Positions 12,667 through 25,453 of a DNA stretch of 64,000 nucleotides are shown one piece after another. Source of the DNA: Viscum album (taxonomy: Eukaryota; Streptophyta; Magnoliopsida; Santalales; Viscaceae); the NCBI GenBank assembly GCA_963277665.1, contig OY728147.1, positions 1,263,059,424 to 1,263,123,423 of the forward strand, in the 5' to 3' direction. The first letter of the stretch is position 1; each line of letters starts with the position of its first letter. The position numbers and the translations under genes are program-made. A model generated the notes under the pieces. That model made no database searches. It had not been told where the DNA came from and saw only the letters and a list, made by a program, of their open reading frames with translations.

Positions 12667-13401
12667 AACTTCTAGAAATGGGAACAATACTAACGGTTTG
12701 TTCACAACGGATGGTATATGTTTGTAATTTGTACCTATATAAATAGTTTTTCCAAAACTGTTGTTATATGTCACTTATGTGGACCTATTCCAACCGTTTC
12801 GACAAAACCGCTAGTATAGGTCACTAATTTGGACCTATACCAATGATTTGGCCAAAAATGATGGTATAGGTCCCTTATATGGACCTACACCAATGGATTT
12901 GGAAAAAACATTGTTATAGGTCCGCCTTATGACAATGGTTTCACCAAAACCATTGGTATAGATCAAAAAATAAAAGAACATAATCCAACAGTTCTCAAAA
13001 TAATTGTTATAGGTACGAAAAATTTATCATGGAAAATTATTTCAAATAAATTTAAATAAATGAAATGTTAAATACTTATGAATATATATATATATGAAAT
13101 AATGATTTCAAAAGTCATGTTAGGTTAGTGGTTATGTCGTATGATTATAAATAAAAGTTTCTAGGATGAAAACGAAGCAGGGTTTTTTTGAAATAGCTAT
13201 ACCAATAGTTATATAAATCCATTGGTATAGGTTTTCCTTAATGAGACATACCATTATTTTACCTAGAACTGTTGGAATAGGCCTATCCCAATGCCAAACA
13301 AGATAATGATCCACTAAACTGTAGGTATATGATATACCAACTATTTGGAGACCTATACTGACAGTTCCAAACCATTGGTATATGGTATTTTTCTATTAGT
13401 G
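12667..13401. mobile_element. Non-autonomous CACTA-type element inside array LTR-1
   Basis: The right end reads TTTTTCTATTAGTG, the reverse complement of a CACTAATAGAAA terminus. The left end at 12,667 (ACTTCTAGAAATGGG) is a decayed match to CACTACTGGAAATG, the terminus at 63,618. Between them are many inverted copies of GACCTATACCAATGG and CCATTGGTATAGGTC, the subterminal repeats that transposase binds in CACTA elements. No transposase is encoded. The same repeat unit occurs in the element at the right edge of the window, so both belong to one family. A 3-bp target duplication is not clear (ATG against AGG). Confidence 0.7.
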
Positions 13402-14774
13402 AGGAATTTATTTTATCATAATTATAATAATATTTATATTTATTTACACATCTATTTTATTATCTCCCTTTTATGGGGTCTACAGTTCAAAAATTACTAA
13501 ATCGGTATGATATTTTTGTCGCAACTTTCCTTTATTGAGATGTATGTTATGTCATGAACCATTATTTTTTTATAAGGTATATGTAATTCACTTATACATG
13601 TTTTATCATTAATATTAGTGTTATGATGATATTTCAATTTCATGTTAATATAATTTTTCATGGGGATTATGATTTGATGTTACCAAATTGTTATGTGTTT
13701 ATAACTAGAGTCTCATGTTTTATAGGGATTGTTTATAATTTTGCTTCCATTAAGAAAATCATGTAATCCATATATCAAAAAATTGTTTATTTTTATTCAC
13801 CTCTGGTAAATAGTGTTACTTTTATGTATGATTACCATTTTTTAAACTCTTCGGTTCTTAGGATAATTATAAAAATGTTTTTAATAAAATATAACTTTAT
13901 CGATCTCTTCTTTATGAAATATGTTTTCTTCCCAAACTATGTTTTCAAAAAAAATCAATTTCTTTAAATGATAATTTAAATTCTTTTTCAACGAAAATGA
14001 GTATGAAAATGAATTTTTATTTAAAAATTATTTTAACTGATTTTCAAATCATTACTTACAATTTTAAAGGTTATTTCCAATGAAAAATATTTAAAAAAGG
14101 TTTTATGTTTTTAAAATAATTTTCAAATATGAGATGGTATTTTATGCATCAAAATGATTTAATTTTTTTTGAAAAATATACATTTATAAGGTTTTATGTT
14201 TATTTCCAATGAAATGTTTTTTATAATATTTAATGTTTTAAGGAATGATTTTATAAAAAAAATATTTTCCTTTAATAAATGTCCAAATAGACTTAAAAAA
14301 ATATTTTCCACCTAAGAAGAAATTATTTTAAGTTACTTATAAATTAATGGGGGTAGAAATTAAGGATATAATTGATATTATTTCTTATAATGGAATGTTT
14401 TTCTGATGAAAGGGTTTTTTATGAAACCCATTTTACTACCATTGGTTACACCATGATAAAACACTTATGAAACTGACTTCTATTCACATGATATTATATG
14501 AATAAATGATAATGAAACCTCAATTTTTTCCACAGGTTTTGATATAATGTAATTTTTATGATAAGAATTTCATTTCATGGCTTATGATTTGATTAAATTT
14601 CATGATCATGTGTCTCATATAAAAAGGGTTCTCATTTTGTGATGGGTGGGACCCATATATCCCTCCAATTAATTAGGTAATGATAAATGTTATATGAGCT
14701 CAGAAAGTTCATGATTTATTATCCCATTTTCAAAGAGAATATGTTACACATGTTATTATCCTAATCCTGATGAC

Positions 14775-15070
14775 ATGGGGGTACATGGTTTGTTAGCCCA
14801 ATATTTAAGGCTAGAGGGTACATAGGTTGTTTGGTTAAGACAAAAAATAAGAGGGTACATAGGATGTTATCCAAAGCCTAAAGATAAGAGGCTACATGGT
14901 TTGATAGAACATGAAGGAAAACAAGAGAGTAGATAGGTTTTTAGCCCAATCATAAATATGAGATGGTACAAGGTTTGTTATCCCATGTCCTAAATCATGG
15001 GGGTAAACTAGTTGTTTTCCGAAGCCTGAAAATAGAGGGTAAATGGGGTTTTTTTTCCAAAATACCAAAT
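14775..15070 (+). repeat. Minisatellite in array LTR-1
   Basis: About six imperfect units of 45-60 bases, each built around GAGGGTACATGG, TTGTTAGCCCA and a CCTAAA-like spacer. Other TRG LTRs carry a different repeat at the same relative place. Confidence 0.65.
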
Positions 15071-15628
15071 AAAGTACAAGAATTGTCTTCCCAAGCCTAT
15101 CATGTGTGGATTATCTTAGTTTGTAGCCTTAACATATGATTTTATATTCATATGTGTGTGCCAAAAAGTCGATTTCTTATTCTAATGTTATACTATCATG
15201 GATCATGTTTTTTAATTTCCATATGATTCATGTGGTATAATATTCCAATCCTCATGACATGAATAATGTGTGTGATATTCGTTATGTAGGTCAAGCTAAT
15301 CAAATGTTTTTATCATGTTACCTGACCATTAAATTCATTATATTGTTATTTATATCCATTTTACCCATATAGAGCATTTGAGGACACCATTTCTTATGAT
15401 TCTCTTCCCCAAGTATTGAAGAATGGTTTTAAGTAGGGATACTAAATGGGAAAATCTTTTCAGAAAACATTAATGATACTTAACCAAATTATAATATTTT
15501 ATTCCATGTTTCTAGGGACACTAAACTATTACATTCCCAAAAAATTTACTTTTTTAATATAGTGAATATTTATCTAAAATAATTTAATATATATATATAT
15601 ATAGATATATATTAAGCCTAGGTATTTA

Positions 15629-15927
15629 TAGATGAATTAAATAGGAGGTTTATTCAAGCATTGGAAACTACGATGAGGAAAAATTAATGAGATACCAAGT
15701 TATATTTTTAAGGATATATACTTAGTTATGTTTCTAAGGGTAATTATAAATATGATTCATATTTTAGGAAAACATAATTTAATTTTGGTAAAGGATTGGG
15801 ATATTAGGTTCCTTGAAATGCATCAATGTGTTGATACTAAAAGTGGATGTGAATATGGTTTAAATGTTCATAGGGGTAACAAACCCCAAAAAACCATATT
15901 GATCGAGAATAAATTAGGAACATTTTC
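15629..15927 (+). other. TRG array internal region 1, deleted
   Basis: It begins with a decayed primer-site region (TAGATGAATTAAATAGG), then GGTTTATTCAAGCATTGGAAACTA across 15,647-15,670, which aligns with TRG-2 after its primer site. It then matches 20,740-20,840 and stops directly at the next LTR start (TATAACACC). The gag region and polypurine tract are missing. A 70-codon open frame (15,728-15,940) is within it and has no known product. Confidence 0.65.
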
Positions 15928-17315
15928 TATAACACCATGATATTTTTTGAAATTTTTTAAAATAATTTGATCTTTTTGGTATTTAACATTACACACATAC
16001 TGAAAATATTTCATTTTATATTAAATAAATTTTCTTAAATTGTGATATATGTGAATCCAAGATAATCACGAATGGAACACAATATAAATGTTTGTTTTCT
16101 CTACACAGAACACTGAGGATAACTTGTAATACACAAAATAATGAAATTTCTCGATGGCTTGAGTTATATGAGAAATCTAGTTTTACAAATCTATAATATA
16201 TTTTTAAAATGTTATTATTTAATATAAAAAGATATAAACTAGCGGTTAAATTAATAGTTATTAATATGATTAACTAATTTATTAAAATATATGGTTTTCC
16301 CAAATATAATATGAATTCATAGGTTACAAATTAATTATAAATGAATATGAAAACAATTTAAATATAAAGGAAAATATTATTTTATTTGAGGTCATGAAGT
16401 ATTTTTATCCTAATAAAATAAATTATGTAAAATTAATGAATTATATTAAATTAATATATATTTTTTATATTCAATCAAATTTATTTGATATTAATCCTAT
16501 ATATTTTATAGACATAAGATATGAAAAAACAAAATTTTATGCTAAAACCTTTAATTTTATTAAGGTATTTTATCAGGTTTTAATGTCGAACCCATTTTAG
16601 TTCCATTTTTTGAATCTTTTTTAGATTTAATATGTAATAATAAACATTATTTTCTAAATTAAAACATAATAATTTAGTTTGGATGATTTATTTATATTTA
16701 TCATTGAAGTTTCATTTCAAAATAAATTGTGAAAAGTAATGAAATTCAACTGAAAATTTATGTTTCATCTAATTTATTTATAAAGATAAATTATATTCAT
16801 GATATATTTTAATTTTAAATAGATTAAACTTTTATCAATCAATTTAATTTAGGTAGTTATAATCAATTTAGTTTTTAAATTAACTATAAAAACATATAAA
16901 ACCTTGGAACATTTTTAATTTAAAAACTTGCATTGTCGTCCCGTCTATGGGGTTATATATTAGATTAATCCCCAAGACTTATGTGTTCTGAATTTGAAGA
17001 AATGGGATAAATATTTGGAATCATGATATTTTATAATGTCTAATAAGGTCAACATTTTTTTGACCTACATTATTTGTTAGTGTAATTAAAATTAATTACA
17101 TTGATTAAGATGATATTAAGTTTAACAATGGATTAAACATTAAATTTATGACCCAGAACGACCTATAAACACATGAAAATGATATTTTATTGTCCTATTT
17201 AGACCATATCATCAATTTATTTGAATTTATAAAATTATTTTATCCAATTAAAATAAAAAAAATGGTTGGGGTATCACTTTTCCAAAATATTACTACAGTT
17301 CCACTCCTCCTCCAT

Positions 17316-17321
17316 TATAAA
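17316..17321 (+). promoter_or_regulatory. TATA box of array LTR-2
   Basis: TATAAA in the context CTCCTCCATTATAAAGGGCA, closely matching TRG-2. Confidence 0.55.
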
Positions 17322-18408
17322 GGGCATCCTCTCCTCCCAATTCCATACACCTCTCAAACAAAATTTTCTTGAAAAAAATTATACAAAATATCTCCCCAAA
17401 ATCCCTCACTATTTTATTGAAATCTCCATTGTTCTTAAAACCTTCAATGTAATCTCTTTGGAGCAATCCAAATATTGTTACCTTATTAAGCAGTAAGACC
17501 CTCCCATAAAATCATTTCTTTTATTTTCATTCTCTCATACCTTAAATATTATTAACCTATGATTGTATAAAAAATGAATAGTCAATAAACTAGGATATTT
17601 TATAATAAATATTCTCCCTACATATACACACACTTCTGTATAATAAGTAGAAAAAGCACTGTTTTTGTGTACAAAAAACTACCACCTTATTAAACGATGA
17701 CTGTTCATTTTTCCTTTACCACCTATCATGGTGAAAATAATAATGGAAACTATGTTTATATGATTTATATATTATATTTATTATTTATTTATTATTATAT
17801 AATTATTTTCCAAACAATATCTTTATAATTTATATTTTGTATTAATATGATAATTTTGTTTGAGGAAGTGTGGACAACCACCCCCTCAGTGCGATGTGAT
17901 TCATTCATACACTACATGGAATGTATTAAGGATGTGTTTAGTGAATATATATGATATAAATGATATAATAAATATAATTTGATAATTTTATATAAACATA
18001 TATACACACACATATATATATATATATAAGTATATGTATTTCATTAATTCAACATGTGAATTATACAGAAATAGCAATCATGTATATGCCCGAGAAACTA
18101 TCTCCATATACGGTGTACTCTATTTCACATTTCTATATTCTATTGATTAATATAATAAATTTATAATTAATATATATAATATTGAAATCCTGTCTTACAT
18201 TCTAGATATCATGATATAAATATAAGGACCAATCATATAACAAATTAAGACACATGCGAAAAGTAAAGAGGATATTACCCAAAATGAAATATTAACATGA
18301 AATTATTCACAATTGGGTATTATAAAGACATGATAAACCATATAAATTATTATAAGTAAGAATATGGTTATGTTAAATATTTATAATAATTTTATATTTA
18401 TTATATAG

Positions 18409-18444
18409 TATGTTCGAATGAGTACTACGAGATTCATGAACAAG
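18409..18444 (+). other. Predicted 36-nt mini-exon in array LTR-2
   Basis: Bounded by TTATATAG before and GTAATGG after. Same length and place as in the other copies; the sequence itself has drifted. Confidence 0.45.
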
Positions 18445-19927
18445 GTAATGGAATTTCATCTCACTCTTTATTTTTATGAGACACATGTCTTATTAACCAC
18501 TAAATTATTTAGTGGGGTGTATATACAACCCATTAATGTATTAAACTCAAGTTATAAATAATTAAATGTCTATTTACAAAAACATTTTAGGATATTTCTA
18601 TAATGGGGTTTAAGTATCACAAGTTACCAAATTTGTAAGGTAATTTCTGTCCTAATTTTCCTTCATTAAGAGACATGACATTTTTTTCACGTATATATTT
18701 ATATGATGGGTATATGGTAACATTGAAATATTATATCAATAATATCCTTACTTTAATGGTTTTTTAATATTCATTTAATTTCATTTTCATAAATGGGAGT
18801 ATGGTTTAGTGCTACCAGTTATTAAAGTTTATTGAAATAATATCATCATTTCTCGAGATTGCTTATGATTATGATTTATTTGATGAAATATTATGATCCA
18901 TATGTCAAAAAAAAACTCATTAATTTATTCTCATGTGGTTATTAATTATATATTCTTGTATTGGTTCCATTTTTAAAATTTTTGGTAGATAAGATAGATA
19001 AAAAATGTTTCTAATAATGTCTGAATTTACCTCTCTCTTCAGTCGAAAATCTGTGTTCACTGAAAACCATTTATTTTAAAAGTATTGAAATGATATTACA
19101 TTATTATACTATTATATATAAAATAAATTTTTACCCATGTTTTACCATTATACAAAAAAATGTTTTTTATAATGAATCTTCTTGTCGTTTTCTAGTTGAG
19201 GCACCTTTATAATGCTTTTACGGTGTAAAAAGAATGTTAAGCAAGTTCGGGTTCATCTATCGTCATGACCAAAATTCCCTTGAATATTCCATTACAAATT
19301 AAGAAGATAAATATCTTTACTAAAATAAAATTTATTCTTAATATTATATAAATTCATTTTTCCAATTATCATCCATGAAAATAAAATTTAAAAATAATTT
19401 CAAGCATTGAGCAATTTTTTAGAAGATTTTATTAGAAGAAAATAGTTTTTGAGAAGTTTTATGTCTTAAAAATTATTTATCAAAAAAAAAATATATTTTA
19501 CTCATGAGATGATTTTAAAACTTCATTAAATATTATTTAGAATCTATGATAACATACTTTGGTGTTACTCATGCCATTTTTGGGGAAATGATTTAATGTT
19601 TAAATTCATATTAATTCTATGAATGCATTATTTTTTCAAAAAATTATGTTTTGGAAACACACTAATATTTTATGGGTCATATTTTTTTAAAAATATCGTC
19701 TTTTAAATGGGTATGTTTATGATGAATTTATTATAAAACCATTCTTTTTTACCTAGGTTAAGACATTATTACATGTTTGAAATAAACATTTAATTTCTCA
19801 GGTTACGTTATGAATATTTTTTTTTATTTTTTATAACGTGTAAGTATGATATAAATATAGGATATGTGATATCTATATCACCCTTAAATTAATTGGACAA
19901 ATATTTATAACTCATAAGATTGACTAT

Positions 19928-20095
19928 GATGGTATTGGGGGTGAACCTGGACTACTAATATGGCCAGGGGTGAACCTTAACTACCATGATAGTAAGCGAA
20001 GTGAACTCCTACTACTGATATGGACATGGGAGTGAAACATGTCTATAAATATGGTATAGGGAGTGAACCCATACTACTAATATGGTCTTGGAAAC
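19928..20095 (+). repeat. Minisatellite in array LTR-2
   Basis: About four units of roughly 40 bases built on AGTGAACC, TACTACTAATATGG and CCATGG. A matching but more decayed array lies in LTR-3 at 26,985-27,140, and one to two units remain in the TRG-2 LTRs (44,065-44,125). Confidence 0.65.
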
Positions 20096-20609
20096 CATGT
20101 CTTGGCTACTATCAAAATTATATATTCCGTTTATGTGTTTTCCATAATTTTATGTCTTATTCCTATGTAATGATTTAATAGTTTATGATCATCATTTCCC
20201 TATGATTCATGTCTTATGAATTACAAATATTTATGTCATGATTTTTTTCAATAATTTTGATATGATGGGTATAATATTCAAATTCATTTATCTTTATATC
20301 ACAGTAATATTCTCATGTTTATACTTTCATGTATCCCTTACTTACCCTTACCGAGCATCTAATCTCACCACTTTTTATGTTTCCTTCCCCTGGATATGAA
20401 GATATGTATTAATTATGATGTGTTTAGGAAGGTTTCTAGTCAATATTGTCCTAGTGTGAGATAGTGTAGCTCAGTAATGTACCAATTATCATGTTTCAAT
20501 GTTCCAAAAATCACTAAACTAATATGGTATCTGTGTGTTTGTTTTCATAATGTTTTAAGTATTATATAAAAGTGATGTAATGTTAGTGAATATCATAATT
20601 TGGTAATTA

Positions 20610-22949
20610 TATGTAGAATTAGAGAAAAGGTTTAGTTATCCTTTATAAACTAGGAGGAGAATCCCTTATTGAAAAATCTAAAAACATGTATAAGGATATA
20701 TTTATACATATGATATATTATAAGAAAATGTCTTGGAATTTTGGTGAAGGATAGAGTGACTGGTTTCCTAGAAATACATCCCTATCTGGATATAAAAAGT
20801 GGATATGGATCCAGCACAAATGTACTTATGGGTAAAAACTGCGACAAGATGTCTCGGGCCAAACTCAGGGTGATCTGGTACATGACAATTGGCCTTACTG
20901 CTCACCTATTTTGACTCTATAGTGGGATATGGTTTGGGAATTCTTAAAATCTCCATGAAAAATCATGAAGGATTTAAAAATATGTTGGCCATGAATAACC
21001 TTCAATAAACCTAAGGTTCCACTAATTAAAATGTAGGTTTCATGATTTATACATCATATAAGTAATTTTTTGATTGATTGGTTTTATTCAATAATATGTT
21101 TCTCACCCCAGGATTAGTAGTTTCAGTCAATAGAAGGAATCATAAGTAACAGTATTGACATTGAATGTGATGAACAATCTACAAATGATAAGTAAAATTG
21201 GATTACCACTTGAGTAAAGGATGTTGTGATCTTTCCTAATTAGTTTTCAAGGAACAAGATCAACAACATGTACCTTAACCAACTCTTAGACTCACCAAAG
21301 TAGAGAAAAAAATGAGTTCACTTAGATTTTATATAATAGATTCTATTTTGGAAAGAGGATTCAGTTTCTATTGTATCTAGAATGTGCAATGAATCACCTA
21401 CGTGAATGTCCTAGAGGAACAAGAAGGTGTTTTGAATCTACGAAAGAAGGACACAAATTAAGTAACTACAATGGAAAAATGAAGGGTTCAGAAAACCAAA
21501 TGGATAAGAAAATTGGACTCCCTAAAACATCATCAAAGTTTAAATTACTTATATTTGGAATGAATTGTCATTATAAAAATCTATATCCTAAGTGTAATGA
21601 TTCTAAAAAGGATAATAAAGTTGGTATGAGTAATGGTTATATTACTACTGATGATTATAATATAGAAGAAATTTGAAAGGAAATAGGTATTAAGTAATAG
21701 GTTCAGGTAGACATCTTATGAATTTGGGATAAAGTATAATAACTAATGTTTATATGTATTTTGAATAAATAATTATGTTTTGGGAATGGGAAAATATTGA
21801 TAGATTTATCTATTTATGTTATTTTTAAAGATTTTCAAGATAATTTTGATTGATTATGATTGACTAGATTATATTTTGACTAAGGGAATATAAACATTAA
21901 TATGTTATTTTTGTTAAGATTGGGGTTTTTGGATAAAAATATTTTGGATAGGAATAAGTTAATTGGAGAGTATTGATTACCTTTAAACAAATTAAATACT
22001 TTATAAAAATTTTTCCATTCTATCATGTTTAATTTTTTTGGATTTAAAGAATATACCTATTAATGTTTGGAATAAGGAAGAATGAATATATTCCAAATGT
22101 ATTTATGTTAATTCAGGTTATTTCCATGATTCATGAGAATATATAATGATGTTATTAACATTTTATAATGTGACAAAAAAGAATAACTTTGTGATATACG
22201 GGGGATCAATGTAATGAAACTGTTGTGAATTTTTTTTTTTTTTTGATTTTCATCAATCGTAAGGGTTATAAGGTTAAACAGTTATGGGATGTTTATGTAA
22301 AATTTTGGATGAATTGTTTGAGATTAATGTGTTATCTCAAAACATGAGGATTTAGGAATACTGGATTAAATTCTCAAACAATTTTTTATTGATGGTAACT
22401 AAAGAGAGGCAGGATGAATGACCATGGATCTCATGATCTATTAGTACATAATGAATGAAAATTTCAACATCCTTTTTAGAGAATGTGGTGATATGGATCA
22501 AGTAACAAAAAAGGGAGAGGGTTTCTTGAAATTATGAATGTATATCATTTGATTAAAATTATTTATCTTTAGAAAAATGATCTATAAATAAAATGGTATC
22601 CTAGGTCCTTTATTTCCCCCAGATCAGATGGACCTTTAGGTTATCACAGATTTATGAATTTATGATTATTAGGTTTATCCTAACCTTTTTATATATCACT
22701 CTCCATCATAAAATAACTATTATATTTCTCTTCCATTTCTATGTTCTCAAATCCCACCGATGGTATCCTATATGAGAAACTATTTATGAGTTACATTAGC
22801 AAACCATTAGAGTTCTAACTTTAGTTTTTTTAAATATTTTTTTGGTAATAATTTTTATGATGTTGGTTAATATGAAAGGAACTATAAATTATTAAACCAT
22901 TGATAACATAGAATATTTTGAGGGTGAATTCATTTTATTAGGGGAGGAA
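20610..22949 (+). other. TRG array internal region 2
   Basis: It starts with a decayed primer site (TGTAGAATTAGAG, 20,612-20,624), holds a Gag zinc-knuckle relic (21,371-21,676) and ends with a polypurine tract, TTAGGGGAGGAA (22,938-22,949). No pol motif was found on either strand. A poly-T run of about 14 lies near 22,230. Confidence 0.7.
21371..21676 (+). pseudogene. TRG Gag nucleocapsid relic (array internal region 2)
   Basis: This 101-codon open frame aligns along its whole length with residues about 75-175 of the TRG-2 gag ORF. Shared landmarks are CX3HX3C of knuckle 1 (its first Cys is lost), GTRRCF, KEGHK of knuckle 2 (its last Cys is now Tyr) and GMNCHYKNLYPK in place of knuckle 3. 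It also shares the spacer KGSxNxMDK. Too few zinc ligands survive for function. The frame starts inside the old gene, so its Met is not a real start. In living relatives this part of Gag binds the element RNA. Confidence 0.7.
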
Positions 22950-24338
22950 TATAATACCCCAATATTTTGTGAATTTGTTTAAATTAATTTTACCTCTTTT
23001 ATATTTTCCTTTCATGGAACATTAAAAATGTTTCATTTTATATTATATCACTGTGTTTTGTTTATTCTATACGCAAAAAAAGTTAATCGTACACTATATG
23101 AAACATAAATTTTATATTTATCTATGTATAACACCGAGGAAGACTTCTATTACATGCACTAGTGACTTTCCTCAATGGCTTGCAAAACATGCAAGACCGA
23201 GTTTTACCGAACAATAATATATTATTAAAATATTATTATTAAATATAATAAGATATAACGTAGCCATTAAATTTGAGGTTATGAATAATATGAATAATTT
23301 TTGAAAATATTTTTTTATTCCTATATAATATGAAATCATATGTTAGTAATTAAAAATAAATTAATATCAAAACTAATTGAATATTAAAGAAATTATTATT
23401 ATTTTTAGTGTCATAATGCTAATTTACCCTAACAAATTAAATTGCATAAAATTAGTGAAAGATATTAATTTAATATATAATATATATATTTAATTAAACA
23501 TTTTTTATATTAATATAATAGATTTTATATACATATGATAAGAACAAACTTAATTTTATGTATAAAAACCTATATTTTTATTAAGATTTTGTACCACATT
23601 TCATTGGAGAAACCATTTTATAACCAATTATTTTAACTATTAAACAATTATTATGTAAAAATAATCTTTTATTTTAAAATAGAATCATAAAAATTATCTT
23701 AGGGTTATTTTTTAATATTTTTCCTGTGAAGTTTCATTTTTAATAAATAGTGAAAAATACTGAAATTTAAATCAAATCAGATTATTTCTGCTTATTTATT
23801 TATATGATTAAGTTATATTTTAAATTTATTTTAAAGTTTAATTTGGTTGAATTTTTTTAAATAAATCTAATTTAGTTTATTGGATTTAATATCATTTTGA
23901 AATTGACTGTAAAAACATAGTAACCTTTGAAGGGGTTTAACTTTAAAAACATAAATTGTCGTCACATATGTGGGATTTTATTTAAATTAATTCCTAAGAA
24001 ATCATGTTTTAAATGTTGAAAAATGGATTCCTTAATTTGAATCATAATAATTTCTAATTTATAATATGTTCATCATAGTTTTTGGCAAAAAAATATTAGT
24101 GAATGGAATTAAAATTAGTTACACGGAATAAGGTAAAATTAAGATCAACTAAGGACTAAACCTTATAATTGAGACCCAAAGAGACCTATAAACTTTTAAA
24201 AAATAAATTCTATTCCCATATTTAGACCCTATAATACCTTGGTTCTACTTTTTAATTTTATTTTACCCATAAGGAATAAAAAATGTGGGTGGGGTTTACC
24301 TTTTCCAAAATACTACATAAGTGTCACTCTTCCACCAC

Positions 24339-24345
24339 TATAAAA
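24339..24345 (+). promoter_or_regulatory. TATA box of array LTR-3
   Basis: TATAAAA in CCACTATAAAAGG, in the same LTR position as the others. Confidence 0.6.
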
Positions 24346-25080
24346 GGAATCCACTCCTCCCACTTATATAAACATATTATGAGAAATATTTTTGAAAATT
24401 ATCAGCCCAAATAGCTCTCCCTCATTCCTCAATTCCTCTTTAATGACTTTATTGGCCATAATTCCTTCCATGGAATCCCATCGGTGCAAACCAAAAGGAG
24501 TTACCCGATTAAGATGTAAGACCCCCACACTCTTTTATTTCATTTTCATTCAACACTCCCCCTAACATTATTATCACATGCATGTATAACTATTAATGTG
24601 TCATAAATATAATGTAATTTTCTATTCTATTGTTTTTACCTACACCTACACACACTTCTATCTAATGGGTAATGAACATCTTGTTTACGTGTTGACAAAT
24701 TACCGCCTCACTAAACGATAGTGGATCATTTTTCCTTTAACAGCTGTCATAATGGACATTATGATGGATGGTATTTTTATATATGTTATATAATATATTT
24801 ATTATGTATTTATTATTCTATAATTATTTTAAAACACATAACATTATACTTTCCATTTCCTGTGAATATGATAATTTTGTACAAGGAATTGTGGACTACC
24901 CCCTCAAAGCGATGCAATTTTTCACACACTACATGGAATTTATTAAAAATTGGTTTAGTATATTTATATGATATCAATTATATAATAAATCTACTTAAAT
25001 AAATATATATATACATATATATAAATATACATATATTACTTATACTTTCTTTCTTTCAACCTGACAATTAAACGAAAATG

Positions 25081-25122
25081 GTGTTCATGCGTACGTACGA
25101 CCTACTGTCTCCATGAACGTTG
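25081..25122 (+). repeat. Inverted-repeat island 3, array LTR-3
   Basis: The arms GTTCATG (25,083-25,089) and CATGAAC (25,112-25,118) are perfectly inverted. The loop keeps CGTACGTACG and a CTACTGTCTC core. In TRG-2 the right arm is CACGAAC, so this copy pairs better than the younger one. Confidence 0.65.
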
Positions 25123-25416
25123 TATTCCAATTCACAATTCTTTATTATTTGGATTATATTAATAAATATATAAGGAATATAAATTATATTTACATCATGT
25201 TTTAAATTACATAAATCATGATATAAATATAATGACCAATCATATATCAAATTTAGACACATGCGTAAAATGAAGCACATATAACCTGAAGTGAAAACTT
25301 AACATGGAATTGTTAACAAGTGATTAATATAAATAAATTATCATACCTTAAATGGTATTATATTTAATAATATTTTTTGTTAATTGATGTATAATAAATT
25401 TATATTTATTATAAAG

Positions 25417-25453
25417 GATGGTTGAATTATTATGATGATGGTCAAGACACAAG
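25417..25453 (+). other. Predicted 37-nt mini-exon in array LTR-3
   Basis: Bounded by TTATAAAG before and GTAAGGG after. Same place as in the other LTRs. Confidence 0.45.

Larger units (their letters stand above)
9951..15628 (+). repeat. TRG array LTR-1, with inserted CACTA derivative
   Basis: It starts AGTAACACC and ends just before a decayed primer site near 15,630. Inside are a TATA box (11,270), donor-like site 1 (11,448), three inverted-repeat islands, a 36-nt mini-exon (12,359-12,394) and a minisatellite (14,775-15,070). Without the 735-bp CACTA insertion it is about 4.9 kb. Small open frames inside (for example 12,525-12,746) have no recognisable product. Confidence 0.7.
15928..20609 (+). 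repeat. TRG array LTR-2
   Basis: About 4.7 kb. The TATA box is at 17,316, donor site 1 at 17,493, islands near 17,657, 17,865 and 18,075, the mini-exon at 18,409-18,444 and a minisatellite at 19,928-20,095. The end is fixed by alignment with TRG-2 around GTAATGT and the following primer site. Small open frames (16,394-16,600 and 17,190-17,496) are chance frames in AT-rich sequence. Confidence 0.7.

Noticed and set aside
20610..22949. Search for RT or integrase in TRG internal regions
   Set aside because: No FIDD/YVDD-like, DTG or HHCC motif in any frame by eye in this or the other TRG internal regions, so no pol is claimed.
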